DNA of 64,000 bases from the NCBI GenBank assembly GCA_963828715.1, contig CAWHFX010000023.1, forward strand, positions 81,257-145,256, read 5' to 3'. Origin of the DNA: JAQGMV01 sp963828715 (GTDB lineage: Bacteria > Pseudomonadota > Gammaproteobacteria > Burkholderiales > SG8-41). The notes beneath the pieces were generated by a model. That model was given only the letters and a program-made list of their open reading frames with translations. It did not search any database and was not told where the DNA came from. Both the position numbers and the translations under genes were made by a program. Positions 32,630 through 41,204 of the stretch are shown here, one piece after another. Numbering within the stretch: position 1 is the stretch's first letter; each line of letters opens with the position of its first letter.

Positions 32630-34105
32630 ATGAGACCGGTCGCCGACACCGCGCGGCGCGCAGCGCTTGCGTGCGTGCTCGCCGCGTCGCTCCTCCTGGC
32701 CACCTTCGGCTCTGCGGCAGCCTATCGACCGGCCGAGCTGGGTCAGGAAGTGCCATTGACCGAGCCCGCCGGCGGCTACGTGGGCGAGCTCAAGGTTCAG
32801 CCCGAGCGCGGCCCGGCCGGCACGCCGCTCACGGTGACGGGCCAGGGCTTCCCCGCCTCACAGGAGTTCGACCTCGTCTGGCGCACGGTGAAGGGCCGCT
32901 GGAAGGTCACGAGCGCGGAGTATCACGGCCGCGAGTACACGCCGGCCGCCTATCGCATCGCGACGGTGAAAAGCGATGCAAGCGGGCGCATCAGCGCGGC
33001 CTTTGCGGCGCCGGAAGACTTCGGCTTCCTTCACGATATCGTCATCGAGCAGCGCGGGCGGCTTCTGACCCAGGCCGCGTTCAGCCTCGAGATCACCGCG
33101 AGGATCGTCGGCGCCGACCGCGGGCCCGTCGGCACTCCGATCGCCATCGAAGTACAGGGGATCGGCTGGCGCGAGCTGGAGGGAAGCTGGGTCGTGCTCT
33201 TTGACAATCGCTTCACCGGATTCATCTCGGCGGTGACGACGAACGGCACGGCGCGATTCGACCTTCCCGCCACGGGACACGTCGGCCTGCATATCGTGGA
33301 GATACAGCACTCGGATTTCGGGTCTCCCTACCGCAACACCCAACAGTCCCCGGTGGCGGGTCGTCCGGATTTCAAGCTCCGGTTCACGATCACACCGGGC
33401 GCCCCGCTGCTGCCTCCGCCGCCTGAGAGGCAAGCGCAGAAAGCGGTCCGCTCGCTTCCGGTTGCGGGCGCGCTCGTCGCGACGCCCGCTTTTTCCGGGA
33501 TCGGCGAGCCGGCGGTGGTCAGGGGCAAGGGCTTCGAATCGGGCAGAACCTATCAGCTCAACTGGAACACGATCGTCGGCAACCGCATGAGCGGCGCGGG
33601 CTGGCAGGACCGCGCGCGCGTGATCGCCGAGAGCCGAGCGGACGCAGGCGGAGCGGTGGAATTCCGATTCAAGGTGCCGGACGATCTCGGCGGCGTGCAC
33701 GACTTCTGGGTGGACACGGCAGGCGCGAAGCAGCGTGGCGCGTACTGGATCACGCCTACGGCGCTGCCGCTCGATGTCGTGCGCGGGCCGGTGGGCACGA
33801 CTTTCCGTATCCGCCTGAAGGGTGTCGGCTGGAGCGAGACCGCCAACATCTACACCGTCACCTACGACAACGCGACGAGCGGCTATGCCTGCGCCTTCAA
33901 CAGCCAGGGCGATATCGAGATCATCATGCAGGCGACCGGCGAGCCCGGCTGGCACTTCATCGACCTCTATCCGGCGATCTACAAGGGAAGCGAGACGCGC
34001 CCCAACAACTACCGGCTGCCGCAGCTTACCTATGCGGATGACCACCCGGGCGAAGACCTGCCACGGTTCCGCTACGCTTTCGAAGTAACGGCCGATAAGC
34101 CCTGA
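32630..34105 (+). CDS. Secreted multi-domain beta protein of unknown function
   Basis: A 491-residue exported protein with a signal peptide (core 'LACVLAASLLLATFGSAAA'). The mature chain shows an internally repeated layout. One unit has 'GPAGTPLTVTGQGFPASQEF' then 'APEDFGFLHDIVIEQRGRLL', followed by 'RGPVGTPIAIEVQGIGWREL' and 'DLPATGHVGLHIVEIQ'. The second unit, from about residue 285, has 'GIGEPAVVRGKGFESGRTYQ', 'PDDLGGVHDFWVDTAGAKQR', 'RGPVGTTFRIRLKGVGWSET' and 'MQATGEPGWHFIDLYP'. Thus two Ig-like pairs are duplicated, as judged by eye. A proline-rich linker (LLPPPPERQ) separates them. No catalytic motif was found. It sits between a small secreted protein and a phosphoesterase on the same strand, consistent with a shared function. 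Confidence 0.7.
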   Translation: MRPVADTARRAALACVLAASLLLATFGSAAAYRPAELGQEVPLTEPAGGYVGELKVQPERGPAGTPLTVTGQGFPASQEFDLVWRTVKGRWKVTSAEYHGREYTPAAYRIATVKSDASGRISAAFAAPEDFGFLHDIVIEQRGRLLTQAAFSLEITARIVGADRGPVGTPIAIEVQGIGWRELEGSWVVLFDNRFTGFISAVTTNGTARFDLPATGHVGLHIVEIQHSDFGSPYRNTQQSPVAGRPDFKLRFTITPGAPLLPPPPERQAQKAVRSLPVAGALVATPAFSGIGEPAVVRGKGFESGRTYQLNWNTIVGNRMSGAGWQDRARVIAESRADAGGAVEFRFKVPDDLGGVHDFWVDTAGAKQRGAYWITPTALPLDVVRGPVGTTFRIRLKGVGWSETANIYTVTYDNATSGYACAFNSQGDIEIIMQATGEPGWHFIDLYPAIYKGSETRPNNYRLPQLTYADDHPGEDLPRFRYAFEVTADKP

Positions 34106-34137
34106 CTCGCCGCGCGCGGGTTCTTGCAAACGATCAT

Positions 34138-34989
34138 ATGAGTATGATTCCGGAATTTCGGCTCACGCACGTTGCCGACCTTCATCTCGGCGCAGGCCAG
34201 GCGCATCACCTCGACAATTGGATCAAGGTATCGCACTGGATCGCACGCGAGCGCCCCGATCTCGTCGTCGCCAATGGCGACCTCATCATGGGTGATCCCG
34301 ACGAGGAAGCCGATTACGCATTGGCCAGGGAGCAGCTCGCCGCCCTGCCGGTGACGTGTCGTTTCCTGCCGGGCAATCACGACATCGGCGACAACGTGAT
34401 CTCCGGCAAGATGGCGAAGCGCGTGAACGATGTGAGGCGTGCGCGCTTCCTCGAGTATTTCGGTGAGGAGCACTGGTCGTTCGAGCGCGCGGGCTGGGGA
34501 TTCGTGGGCCTCAATTCCCAGTTGATGGGCAGCGCCGGCCAGCCCGCCGAAGCCGAGCAGTGGACATGGCTCGAACGCGTGCTTGCCGGGCTGCGCCCGC
34601 TGCCGATCGCGCTCTTCCTGCACAAGCCGCTGTTCCTCGATCACCCCAGTGAGCCCGATTGCGACGATCCGACACTGCGCCAGTCCTGCCTCGACGCGGA
34701 AAGCCGTGCCCGCGTGATCGATCTCTGCCGAGCATACGGCGTGCGTCTGGTGAGTACAGGACACAAGCACCAGACGCGCGCTTTCTCGCTCGACGGCATC
34801 TACTACATATGGGCGCCTTCGACGGCATGCGTGAACGGCCCGCCGACGACGCTGCACTGGGGCGTGCGTGAGGTCGGCTTCGTCGATTACCGCTTCAGGC
34901 CGGACGGTTTCGACCATCGCATCGTCGGCGCCGATTTCCTGTTCCGACACGAGAACTACATCCGGAAGTACGGCTCGGGGGCAGAGTAA
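34138..34989 (+). CDS. Calcineurin-like metallophosphoesterase
   Basis: A 283-residue protein with all five calcineurin-fold metal motifs: 'HVADLHLG' (D-x-H), 'VANGDLIMGDP' (GD), 'LPGNHDIGD' (GNHD), His in 'LFLHKPLF', and 'VSTGHKHQT' (GH-x-H). These bind two divalent metals and hydrolyse phosphomono- or diesters. No signal peptide is seen, so it acts in the cytoplasm. The start at 34138 has little Shine-Dalgarno match, and an ATG two codons on (34144) is equally possible. It follows the two secreted proteins by 32 bp. Repeat copy E starts 1 bp after the TAA, so its hairpins could form the end of this transcript. Substrate is unknown; cyclic nucleotides are one possibility in this family. Confidence 0.85.
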   Translation: MSMIPEFRLTHVADLHLGAGQAHHLDNWIKVSHWIARERPDLVVANGDLIMGDPDEEADYALAREQLAALPVTCRFLPGNHDIGDNVISGKMAKRVNDVRRARFLEYFGEEHWSFERAGWGFVGLNSQLMGSAGQPAEAEQWTWLERVLAGLRPLPIALFLHKPLFLDHPSEPDCDDPTLRQSCLDAESRARVIDLCRAYGVRLVSTGHKHQTRAFSLDGIYYIWAPSTACVNGPPTTLHWGVREVGFVDYRFRPDGFDHRIVGADFLFRHENYIRKYGSGAE

Positions 34990-35079
34990 GGGCGGCGCTC
35001 GCCTGAAGGCTCGGGCCTCGCCGCCCTACGAACAGAGGGCAACCTTCCACGGTTTCCCTCCGTAACCTCCCTTCCCCCA
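34990..35079 (-). repeat. Dispersed palindromic repeat, copy E
   Basis: It follows the stop of the phosphoesterase by 1 bp. The strong hairpin GGGCGGCG...CGCCGCCC (about 34990-35027) is complete. The second hairpin, GAGGGCAACC / GGTTTCCCTC at about 35034-35062, carries one mismatch. The tail reads CCGTAACCTCCCTTCCCCC. Layout relative to the upstream stop codon is the same as in copy D. Confidence 0.88.
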
Positions 35080-35194
35080 ATCAACGATACCCGAGCGCCA
35101 CGCACATCAACCGAAGAGGCACCATGGCTCCGCAACAGCCGCGCGACGGCCCGCCCGACCCTCCCCGCTCCTCGATGGCGCTATCCTGCAAAGA

Positions 35195-37810
35195 ATGAGA
35201 GCCGTACTTTTTGCGCTGCTGTTGCTGGTCTCGCAGTGGGCCGCGTCTCAGGAGGCGCCACCCACGCTGCGCTTGCCCGAAGCGGTGCGACCGCTGCGCT
35301 ACGACGCGCAGCTGATCCTGCGGCCCGAGGAAAGCACGTTCCGCGGCACGATCGAGATCGAAGTGGAAGTACGGCGTCCCACGCCTGTCGTCTGGCTGAA
35401 CGCGCGCTTCCTCGAGATCGAGCGCGCGGTCATCGCGGGCGCTCCGGCGAAAGTGCTGCCCGGCGGCACGGACTTCGTCGGCCTGCGCCCTGCGGCGGCA
35501 CTTTCGGCCGGACGTACGGAGATCCGCATCGAGTACCGCGGCGAGTTGAGTGCGCGCGACAACGTCGGCGCCTTTCGCGTGCGTGAAGCGAACGAGTGGT
35601 ACGTCTACACGCAGTTCGAGTCGATCTTCGCGCGCCGTGCCTTCCCTTGCTTCGACGAGCCCGGCATCAAGGTGCCGTGGCAACTCACGCTCGAGGTGCC
35701 CGCCGGCGATATCGCGGTGTCGAACACGCCGGCGCTTTCCGAGACGCTTCTGCAGGAAGCTGGCAAGCCTAGCAAGATGAAGCGCGTGCGCTTCACCGAG
35801 ACGCGGCCGCTGCCGAGCTATCTGATCGCCTTCGCCGTCGGCCCGTTCGACGTCGTCGACGCGGGCAAGGCGGGGCGCAACGCGACGCCGGTGCGCATCC
35901 TCACGCCGAGGGGCCAGGGACGGCTCGCGCGCTATGCGGTGCAGGTGACGCCGCGTCTCCTCGAGATGACGGAGGAATACACCGGCATCCCGCACCCCTA
36001 CGAGAAACTCGACAGCATCGCCGTGCCGCGCCCCGGCGGCGCGATGGAGAATCCCGGCCTCATTACTTACGCGTCCAACCTGATCCTCGCGCGGCCGCGG
36101 GACGAGACGCCGCGCTTCAAGCAGGCCTATGCGCACGTCGCAGCGCACGAGATCGCGCACCTGTGGTTCGGCGACCTGGTGACGCATGCCTGGTGGGATG
36201 ATCTGTGGCTGAACGAGTCCTTCGCGACCTGGCTTTCCGACAAGACGATCGAGCGCTTCGAGCCCGGCTGGAATATCCGCGCGAAGACTGTGCACGATCG
36301 CGACTACGCGATGAAGAACGACGCGCTCACGAGCGCGCGCCAAATCCGCCAGCCGATCGAAAGCAATAACGACATAATCAACGCCTTCGACCCCATCACC
36401 TACGCCAAGGGTGGTGCGGTGCTGGGCATGTTCGAGAACTGGATCGGCGACCACGGCTTCGCCCTGGCGTTGCGGCGCTACCTCTCGACGCACGCCGACG
36501 GCATCGCCGACGCGCCGGCCTTCCTCGCCGCGCTCGAGCAGGTGCAATCCGGTGCGGGTGCGGCGTTCGAAACCTTCCTGGAACAGGCCGGGCTGCCGCT
36601 GTTGTCGGTCGAGCTTGCCTGCGGCGCGGCGGGCGCCTACCTCCAGCTGACGCAGCAGCGCTACGTGCCGATCGGCGCGAACTTGGGAAAACCGAGCGGC
36701 GACGTGCAGATGTGGCGGCTGCCGGTCTGCGTGCGCTACGGCGCGGGCAGCGAGCAGAAACACGCGTGCACGCTCATGAAGGGCGAGACCGGGCGGCTCT
36801 CACTCGAGACCTCCTGCCCCGCGTTCGCCGCGGCAGAGCCGTCGCGCTACTACCGCGTCGAGTACCGCGGCCGCACCTTGAGCGCAACATCGGCTGTCGC
36901 GACGTCCATCGCCGAAACTGTCGCGGACATCGGCGACCTGGAGGCGCTCGCGCGCAGCGGCGCGCTCCCGCTCGGCGACGCCCTTGAGCACCTGCAGCGG
37001 TACGCCGCACAGGTGAACCGCGACATCACGCAGAGCCTGATGTGGGCGTTCGGCAATCTCAGGCCGCTGGTCACAAGCGAACTGCGACCGAGCTGGGAGC
37101 GCTGGCTCGGCAAGCTGTTCAGCGCGCACCTCGAGGCTCTTGGGCTCGCCGCACGGCCGCAGGATAGCGACGACACGCTGCGGCTGCGTCCGGCGCTCGT
37201 CGAATTCCTCGCGATCGATGGCAACGAGCCGTCACTGAATGCGAAGGTGGGCCGGCTGGCGATGCGCGAGCTCGTCGAGCGCGACGCGCTCGACGGCACC
37301 ATGATCGAGGCGGTCCTGCAGGCCGCGGCACGGCGCGGGGACGGCGAGCTATTCGAGCGGCTCGTCGCCGCAGTGCCACGCGCGCGCGACCGCCGCGAGC
37401 GCCGCGCGCTCTATGCTGCGCTCGGATCCTTCCGCGATCCCGCGCTCGCACGCCGCGCGCTGGCGCTTACACTCGATCCGGCGCATGACTACCGCGAGGC
37501 CGTGCAGATCGCGCGGACGCTGTCGGAGACGCCGCAGGGCGGCGCGCTGGTGTTCGAATTCGTGAAGGCCAATTTCGATGCGCTGGTCGCGCGCGCGCCG
37601 CGCGATGCGGCCGCGGCCTATCCGCTCTGGGCGGGTGCGTTCTGCAGCGAGGCAGGCCGAGCCGAGGTGGAGGAGTTCTTCCGCGAGCGTGCGCCGCGCT
37701 ATGCCGGCGGCCCGCGCAATCTCGCGCAGACACTCGAGCGCATCCGTCTGTGCGCCGCTTTCAAGGAGCGGCAGCAGGCGAGCTTCGCCGCATTCCTGGA
37801 GCGGCAATGA
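35195..37810 (+). CDS. M1 family zinc aminopeptidase, exported
   Basis: An 871-residue gluzincin aminopeptidase with a signal peptide (MRAVLFALLLLVSQWAASQ). The substrate-binding exopeptidase motif is 'PGGAMENPG' (about residue 280). The zinc site is 'AAHEIAHLWFGD', with His at 318 and 322, Glu 319 as base and the third ligand in 'LNESFATW'. An N-terminal beta domain precedes it and an ERAP1-like helical C-terminal domain (about 520-871) follows. It removes N-terminal residues from peptides, probably in the periplasm. The start at 35195 lies 115 bp after copy E. It resembles animal-type puromycin-sensitive aminopeptidases more than enterobacterial PepN, which lacks a signal peptide. It stands alone; a 268-bp element with inverted ends follows it. 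Confidence 0.9.
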   Translation: MRAVLFALLLLVSQWAASQEAPPTLRLPEAVRPLRYDAQLILRPEESTFRGTIEIEVEVRRPTPVVWLNARFLEIERAVIAGAPAKVLPGGTDFVGLRPAAALSAGRTEIRIEYRGELSARDNVGAFRVREANEWYVYTQFESIFARRAFPCFDEPGIKVPWQLTLEVPAGDIAVSNTPALSETLLQEAGKPSKMKRVRFTETRPLPSYLIAFAVGPFDVVDAGKAGRNATPVRILTPRGQGRLARYAVQVTPRLLEMTEEYTGIPHPYEKLDSIAVPRPGGAMENPGLITYASNLILARPRDETPRFKQAYAHVAAHEIAHLWFGDLVTHAWWDDLWLNESFATWLSDKTIERFEPGWNIRAKTVHDRDYAMKNDALTSARQIRQPIESNNDIINAFDPITYAKGGAVLGMFENWIGDHGFALALRRYLSTHADGIADAPAFLAALEQVQSGAGAAFETFLEQAGLPLLSVELACGAAGAYLQLTQQRYVPIGANLGKPSGDVQMWRLPVCVRYGAGSEQKHACTLMKGETGRLSLETSCPAFAAAEPSRYYRVEYRGRTLSATSAVATSIAETVADIGDLEALARSGALPLGDALEHLQRYAAQVNRDITQSLMWAFGNLRPLVTSELRPSWERWLGKLFSAHLEALGLAARPQDSDDTLRLRPALVEFLAIDGNEPSLNAKVGRLAMRELVERDALDGTMIEAVLQAAARRGDGELFERLVAAVPRARDRRERRALYAALGSFRDPALARRALALTLDPAHDYREAVQIARTLSETPQGGALVFEFVKANFDALVARAPRDAAAAYPLWAGAFCSEAGRAEVEEFFRERAPRYAGGPRNLAQTLERIRLCAAFKERQQASFAAFLERQ

Positions 37811-37881
37811 CCTGCGGCTACATCGACACGCACAATCAAGCGTGCGAACGGCTATATTATCCAGCCCACACCGCGCTGCTA

Positions 37882-38149
37882 AGAGCCCATAACATAATGA
37901 CTCGAGTGCGCGTTGCGAGCCAAAATTGTGGATGACAAGGAGGATGCCGAAGAGCGTATCGAGAATACGGTCGAGGCGTCCGACGACGTAAGGCGCGATT
38001 TTGGCCGCAACCCGAAGGGCTGGCACGACTTTTCGCCCATCTCTGCGTCGTGCTCCTCGCCAAGGTTCCCGACATTGGCTTCGTCGCACTCCTTGATCTG
38101 AGCGAAAATCGTGACAGCGCGCGCCGCCGCTCATTATGTTATGGGCTCT
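37882..38149. mobile_element. Candidate non-autonomous element bounded by 19-bp perfect inverted repeats
   Basis: The sequence agagcccataacataatga (37882-37900) recurs as its exact reverse complement at 38131-38149, giving a 268-bp unit with perfect 19-bp ends. These ends are notably more AT-rich than their surroundings. The interior encodes no recognisable protein. No target-site duplication is evident in the flanks, so it might instead be a pair of regulator-binding sites; the right copy ends just ahead of the amidohydrolase start. Confidence 0.4.
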
Positions 38150-38161
38150 ATGGAGAGGATC

Positions 38162-39662
38162 ATGTCGAAAACCGACGTCCGGAAGATTCGCGCCGGCCTG
38201 AAGCATCCGATCATCGATGCCGACGGGCACTGGGCGGAGTTCCATCCGCACATGCGTAAGGAGTTCAAGCGCATCGGTGGGGGCCTCGCGGTCGAAGCGT
38301 TCGACATGGCGACGGCACGCATCCCGAAGTCGCTGAACATGAGCGTGGCCGAGCGGGGGCATCGAAGGATCGGTCAGGAGGCGTTCTGGTTCCTGCCCAC
38401 GAAGAATACCCTCGACCGGGCCACTGCGATGATGCCGCGCCTGCTGTACGAGCGGCTCGATGAAATCGGGCTCGACTTCTGCGTGATCTACCCCACGTCC
38501 GCGCTCGGCTGGTACCGTCTGCCGTCGGAGAAGCATCGACGCGCGCTCGTCCGCGCGTACAACACGTTCACGGCGGACCAGTTTCGTCCCTATTCCGATC
38601 GGATCATTCCCGCCGCGATCATTCCGATGTACTCGCCGGAGGAGGCAGTCGAAGAGCTGGAGCACGTGTCGAAGCAGCTGGGGCTTCGCGTGTGCATGAC
38701 AGGGAGCCTGATCCGGCGTCCGATTCCCGCGCTGGAGCAGGAGCATCCGGAAGCGGCGAAGTTCGTCGAGTGGTACGACACGATCGGCATCGACAGCATC
38801 CACGACTACGATCCGGTGTGGGCGAAATTCCGCGAGTTGAAGATCGCGCCGAGCTTTCACCAGAGCGCGCGCTCGATCCTGCTCCGCAACTCGCCGTCGA
38901 ACTTCTGCTACAACCACATCGGTCACTTCGCATCCGCAAGCGAAGCGACGGCAAAAGCGTTGTTCTTCGGCGGCGTGACGCGGCGATTCCCGGAGCTCAA
39001 CTTCGGCTTCCTCGAAGGGGGAGTGGGCTGGGCGTGCTCGCTTTACGCGGATCTCATCGGCCATTGGGAGAAACGCAATCCGGAGGGACTCGAGAATACG
39101 AATCCCGCGCGGCTCGATCGCGCCGGCATTCTCGCGCTGGCCGAGAAGTACGCGAAGCCGGAGGTGCTGGAGGCCGTGCGCCAAGGCGAAGGGCTCGACG
39201 ACAACGGCGACGGCACGGGCGGTGTGGAGCACCTCGACGACTACTGGCGCTGCGAGATCACGCGCAAGGAAGACTTCACGGACCTCTACGTCAACGCGCT
39301 ACTACTTCGGTTGCGAGGCCGACGATCCGATCAACGCCTGGGCCTTCAACAGGAAGGCGCTGCCGATGGGCGCGCGCCTCAACGCGTTCTTCAGCTCGGA
39401 CATCGGCCACTTCGACGTGCCGGACATGACCAAGGTGGTGCCGGAGGCGTACGAGCTGGTCGAGCACGGGTTACTCGACGACGACGACTTCCGCGACTTC
39501 ACATTCGCGAACGCCGTGCGCTTCTGGGGCGAGGTCAATCCCGACTTCTTCAAGGGAACGGCGGTCGAGCGCGAGGCGGCGGAGGTGCTCGGGAAGTCAA
39601 AGCCACCTTCCAGCCAGAGGAGACCTGCGGGTGCGGGAACGCATCCTGCCGCAGCGACCTGA
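38162..39662 (+). pseudogene. Amidohydrolase 2 family protein, frame broken near the 3' end
   Basis: A TIM-barrel metal-dependent hydrolase/decarboxylase of about 500 residues. It begins (ATG at 38162, GGAGAGG upstream) with 'KHPIIDADGHWAEFHPHMRK' and continues with 'GLDFCVIYPTSALGWYRLPS', 'RIIPAAIIPMYSPEEAVEEL', 'NFCYNHIGHFASASEATAKA' and 'NFGFLEGGVGWACSLYADLI'. Near 39295-39301 the frame changes and the rest continues in the next frame: 'YYFGCEADDPINAWAF' and 'SSDIGHFDVPDMTKVVPEAY', holding the late Asp of the metal site. One missing base explains it, so either sequence error or recent inactivation is possible. The family decarboxylates or hydrolyses aromatic and carboxylic compounds; the substrate here is unknown. 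It follows the inverted-repeat element. Confidence 0.7.
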
Positions 39663-39723
39663 GACTGCGATCGCACGCAAAAGCCTCCTTCATATGTTCG
39701 GACCGCGCGGCTATCGCAGATTT

Positions 39724-40668
39724 TCAAGCGAGTGCCACGCACTCGATCTCGCACCCGTTACCGGATCGCAGCTGCATCGACCACGCGGTACGCGCCGGCG
39801 GGTCGACGGGGAAGAATTCGCGATAGACGCGGTCCATCTCGGCGAGGTCGGCGATGTCCGCGAGCACGACGTGGACCCTGACCACGCGCTCCAGCGATGA
39901 GCCTGCGGATTCGAGCATGTGCTTCACGTTGCTGAGCGTGGTGCGCACCTGGTCCGCGATCGAGCCATGCCGGCGCTCGCCCGTGACCGGATCGATCGGC
40001 CCCATACCGGAGAGGAAGATGTAATCGCCGACACGTATGCCGGGCACGTGCGGCAGGTTGGCGCGTCGCGACGCGTTGAGCACCGGGTTGACCGGCTCGA
40101 TTACCGAACGCGGCAGTCTAGGGGCGGCGCTCGCCTTCAGCTCGGGCCTGGCCGCCCTACGAACAGAGGGCAACCGATGGTTTCCCTCCGTAACCTCCTT
40201 TCCTTTGGTCGTGTGTCGGAGCCGCAAGTCCGACACATTACTAGCGGCCGTCATCGGACCGCCGTCATCGGACGCGAGGGCGGTGCACTCGATCATGACT
40301 TTCACGCCGTCGGGCAGACGTGCTCCGCATACAGTGCGCGCGGGAGGCGGCTCTGGGAAGAAGCGTGCGTAGATCTCGTTCATGTTCGGTGCTTCCAACA
40401 TGCTGTGCAGCAGGACGTTCACCTTTACGACTCTGTCGAGCGACGACCCGGATGCCTCGAGGATCAGCTTGAGATTCTCCAGGATCTGTCGAGTCTCGCT
40501 GGCCGTCGTGCCTCGAATCGCTGCACCCGTGCCTGGATCGAAGGCCGTCAATCCCGACACGAACACGAAAGCACCGCCCCGGACCGCAAGCGACGCCAGC
40601 TGATCCAAGGGGCGCGTCGCCCCGATTCCCGGCAGTGGCCCCGCGATCACTTCACGCGGCAGGCTCAT
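39724..40668 (-). CDS. Fused protein of two RidA (YjgF/UK114) domains joined by a repeat-encoded linker
   Basis: The reading frame of 314 residues contains two complete RidA domains. The first (about 1-132) starts 'MSLPREVIAGPLPGIGATRP' after a GGAGGAGG ribosome-binding site and ends 'VMIECTALASDDG'. The second (about 180-314) starts near 'NASRRANLPHVPGIRVGDYI' and ends 'CEIECVALA'. Between them lie about 45 residues, largely encoded by repeat copy F ('KGKEVTEGNHRLPSVRRAAR' and on), read without a stop. RidA proteins deaminate reactive enamines or imines and normally form trimers from single-domain chains of about 130 residues. The catalytic Arg position (R of 'PPARTV') is present in the first domain and ('PPARTAW') in the second. 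Loss of a stop by insertion of the repeat is the likely origin. Confidence 0.75.
   Translation of the reverse strand: MSLPREVIAGPLPGIGATRPLDQLASLAVRGGAFVFVSGLTAFDPGTGAAIRGTTASETRQILENLKLILEASGSSLDRVVKVNVLLHSMLEAPNMNEIYARFFPEPPPARTVCGARLPDGVKVMIECTALASDDGGPMTAASNVSDLRLRHTTKGKEVTEGNHRLPSVRRAARPELKASAAPRLPRSVIEPVNPVLNASRRANLPHVPGIRVGDYIFLSGMGPIDPVTGERRHGSIADQVRTTLSNVKHMLESAGSSLERVVRVHVVLADIADLAEMDRVYREFFPVDPPARTAWSMQLRSGNGCEIECVALA
40121..40242 (-). repeat. Dispersed palindromic repeat, copy F, fused into the RidA coding sequence
   Basis: Reading on the minus strand: hairpin GTGTCGGA...TCCGACAC (about 40213-40236), AAAGGAAAGGAGGTTACGG core, GAGGGAAACC-ATC-GGTTGCCCTC hairpin with a shortened loop, then CGTAGGGCGGCCAGGCCCGA to the GGCGGC hairpin. 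It shares its leading hairpin with copy A only. All of it lies within the fused RidA reading frame and contains no stop in that frame. Confidence 0.85.
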
Positions 40669-40688
40669 GCCTCCTCCTTCGCTGTGCT

Positions 40689-41093
40689 TCACGCAGCGGC
40701 AATCACATCGAGCTGCACCTTGAAGCCGGCTTCGATCTGCGCGGTCCACACGGTGCGCGCGGGCGGCCCACCTGCGACGTACTGACGGTAGACGCGATTC
40801 AACACGTCGTACTCGATGCTGTCGTAGATGAGTGCGTGCACCTGCACCAGCCGATCGAGCGACGAGCCCGCCGCTTCCAGCAGCAGCTTCAGGTTGCCGA
40901 AAATCACGTGCGCTTCGCTCGTCAGCGTGCCATGCAGGCGCTCGCCCGTACGCGGGTCGACGGGGATCATGCCCGAACAGAAGATGAGTCCACCGGCGCG
41001 GATGGCAGGCGACTGGAAGTGCCCGTAGTGGCGCCGCAGATCGAGTCCGGGCGTCGGTGCAGTGATCACTTCGCGCATAATCGGGACGCTCAT
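40689..41093 (-). CDS. RidA (YjgF/UK114) family protein
   Basis: A 134-residue single-domain RidA protein with 'MREVITAPTPGLDLRRHYGH', 'FCSGMIPVDPRTGERLHGTL', 'NLKLLLEAAGSSLDRLVQVH' and the C-terminal 'PPARTVWTAQIEAGFKVQLD', which carries the substrate-binding Arg. Start choice: the ATG at 41091-41093 (MSVPIMREVI) parallels the MSLPREVIAG start of the neighbouring RidA gene. The GAGGAG site sits very close to it, so the ATG at 41078 is also possible. It lies 20 bp upstream of the fused RidA gene on the same strand, so three RidA domains are probably on one transcript. Other activities are known in the family (hydrolase-like), so the enamine-deaminase role is inferred. Confidence 0.85.
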   Translation of the reverse strand: MSVPIMREVITAPTPGLDLRRHYGHFQSPAIRAGGLIFCSGMIPVDPRTGERLHGTLTSEAHVIFGNLKLLLEAAGSSLDRLVQVHALIYDSIEYDVLNRVYRQYVAGGPPARTVWTAQIEAGFKVQLDVIAAA

Positions 41094-41204
41094 CTCCTCG
41101 CGAAAGACGAGGGTAGCAGGACCTCGCGTGAACAATCCACCGGGGCGACACGTCCGCAGAGATACGCGCGGGATGATAACGTAGCGAGTAAGCGGGGAGG
41201 ACGG

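Noticed and set aside
35081..36763. 560-codon open frame on the minus strand opposite the M1 aminopeptidase
   Set aside because: It mirrors the aminopeptidase codons, is very rich in Arg, and begins and ends at no credible signal. It is a shadow of the sense gene.
37349..39232. 627-codon open frame on the minus strand across the aminopeptidase end and the amidohydrolase
   Set aside because: It is antisense to two genes with clear catalytic motifs, crosses the intergenic region, and its translation is Arg/His-rich without any family pattern. Long antisense frames are expected in GC-rich DNA.
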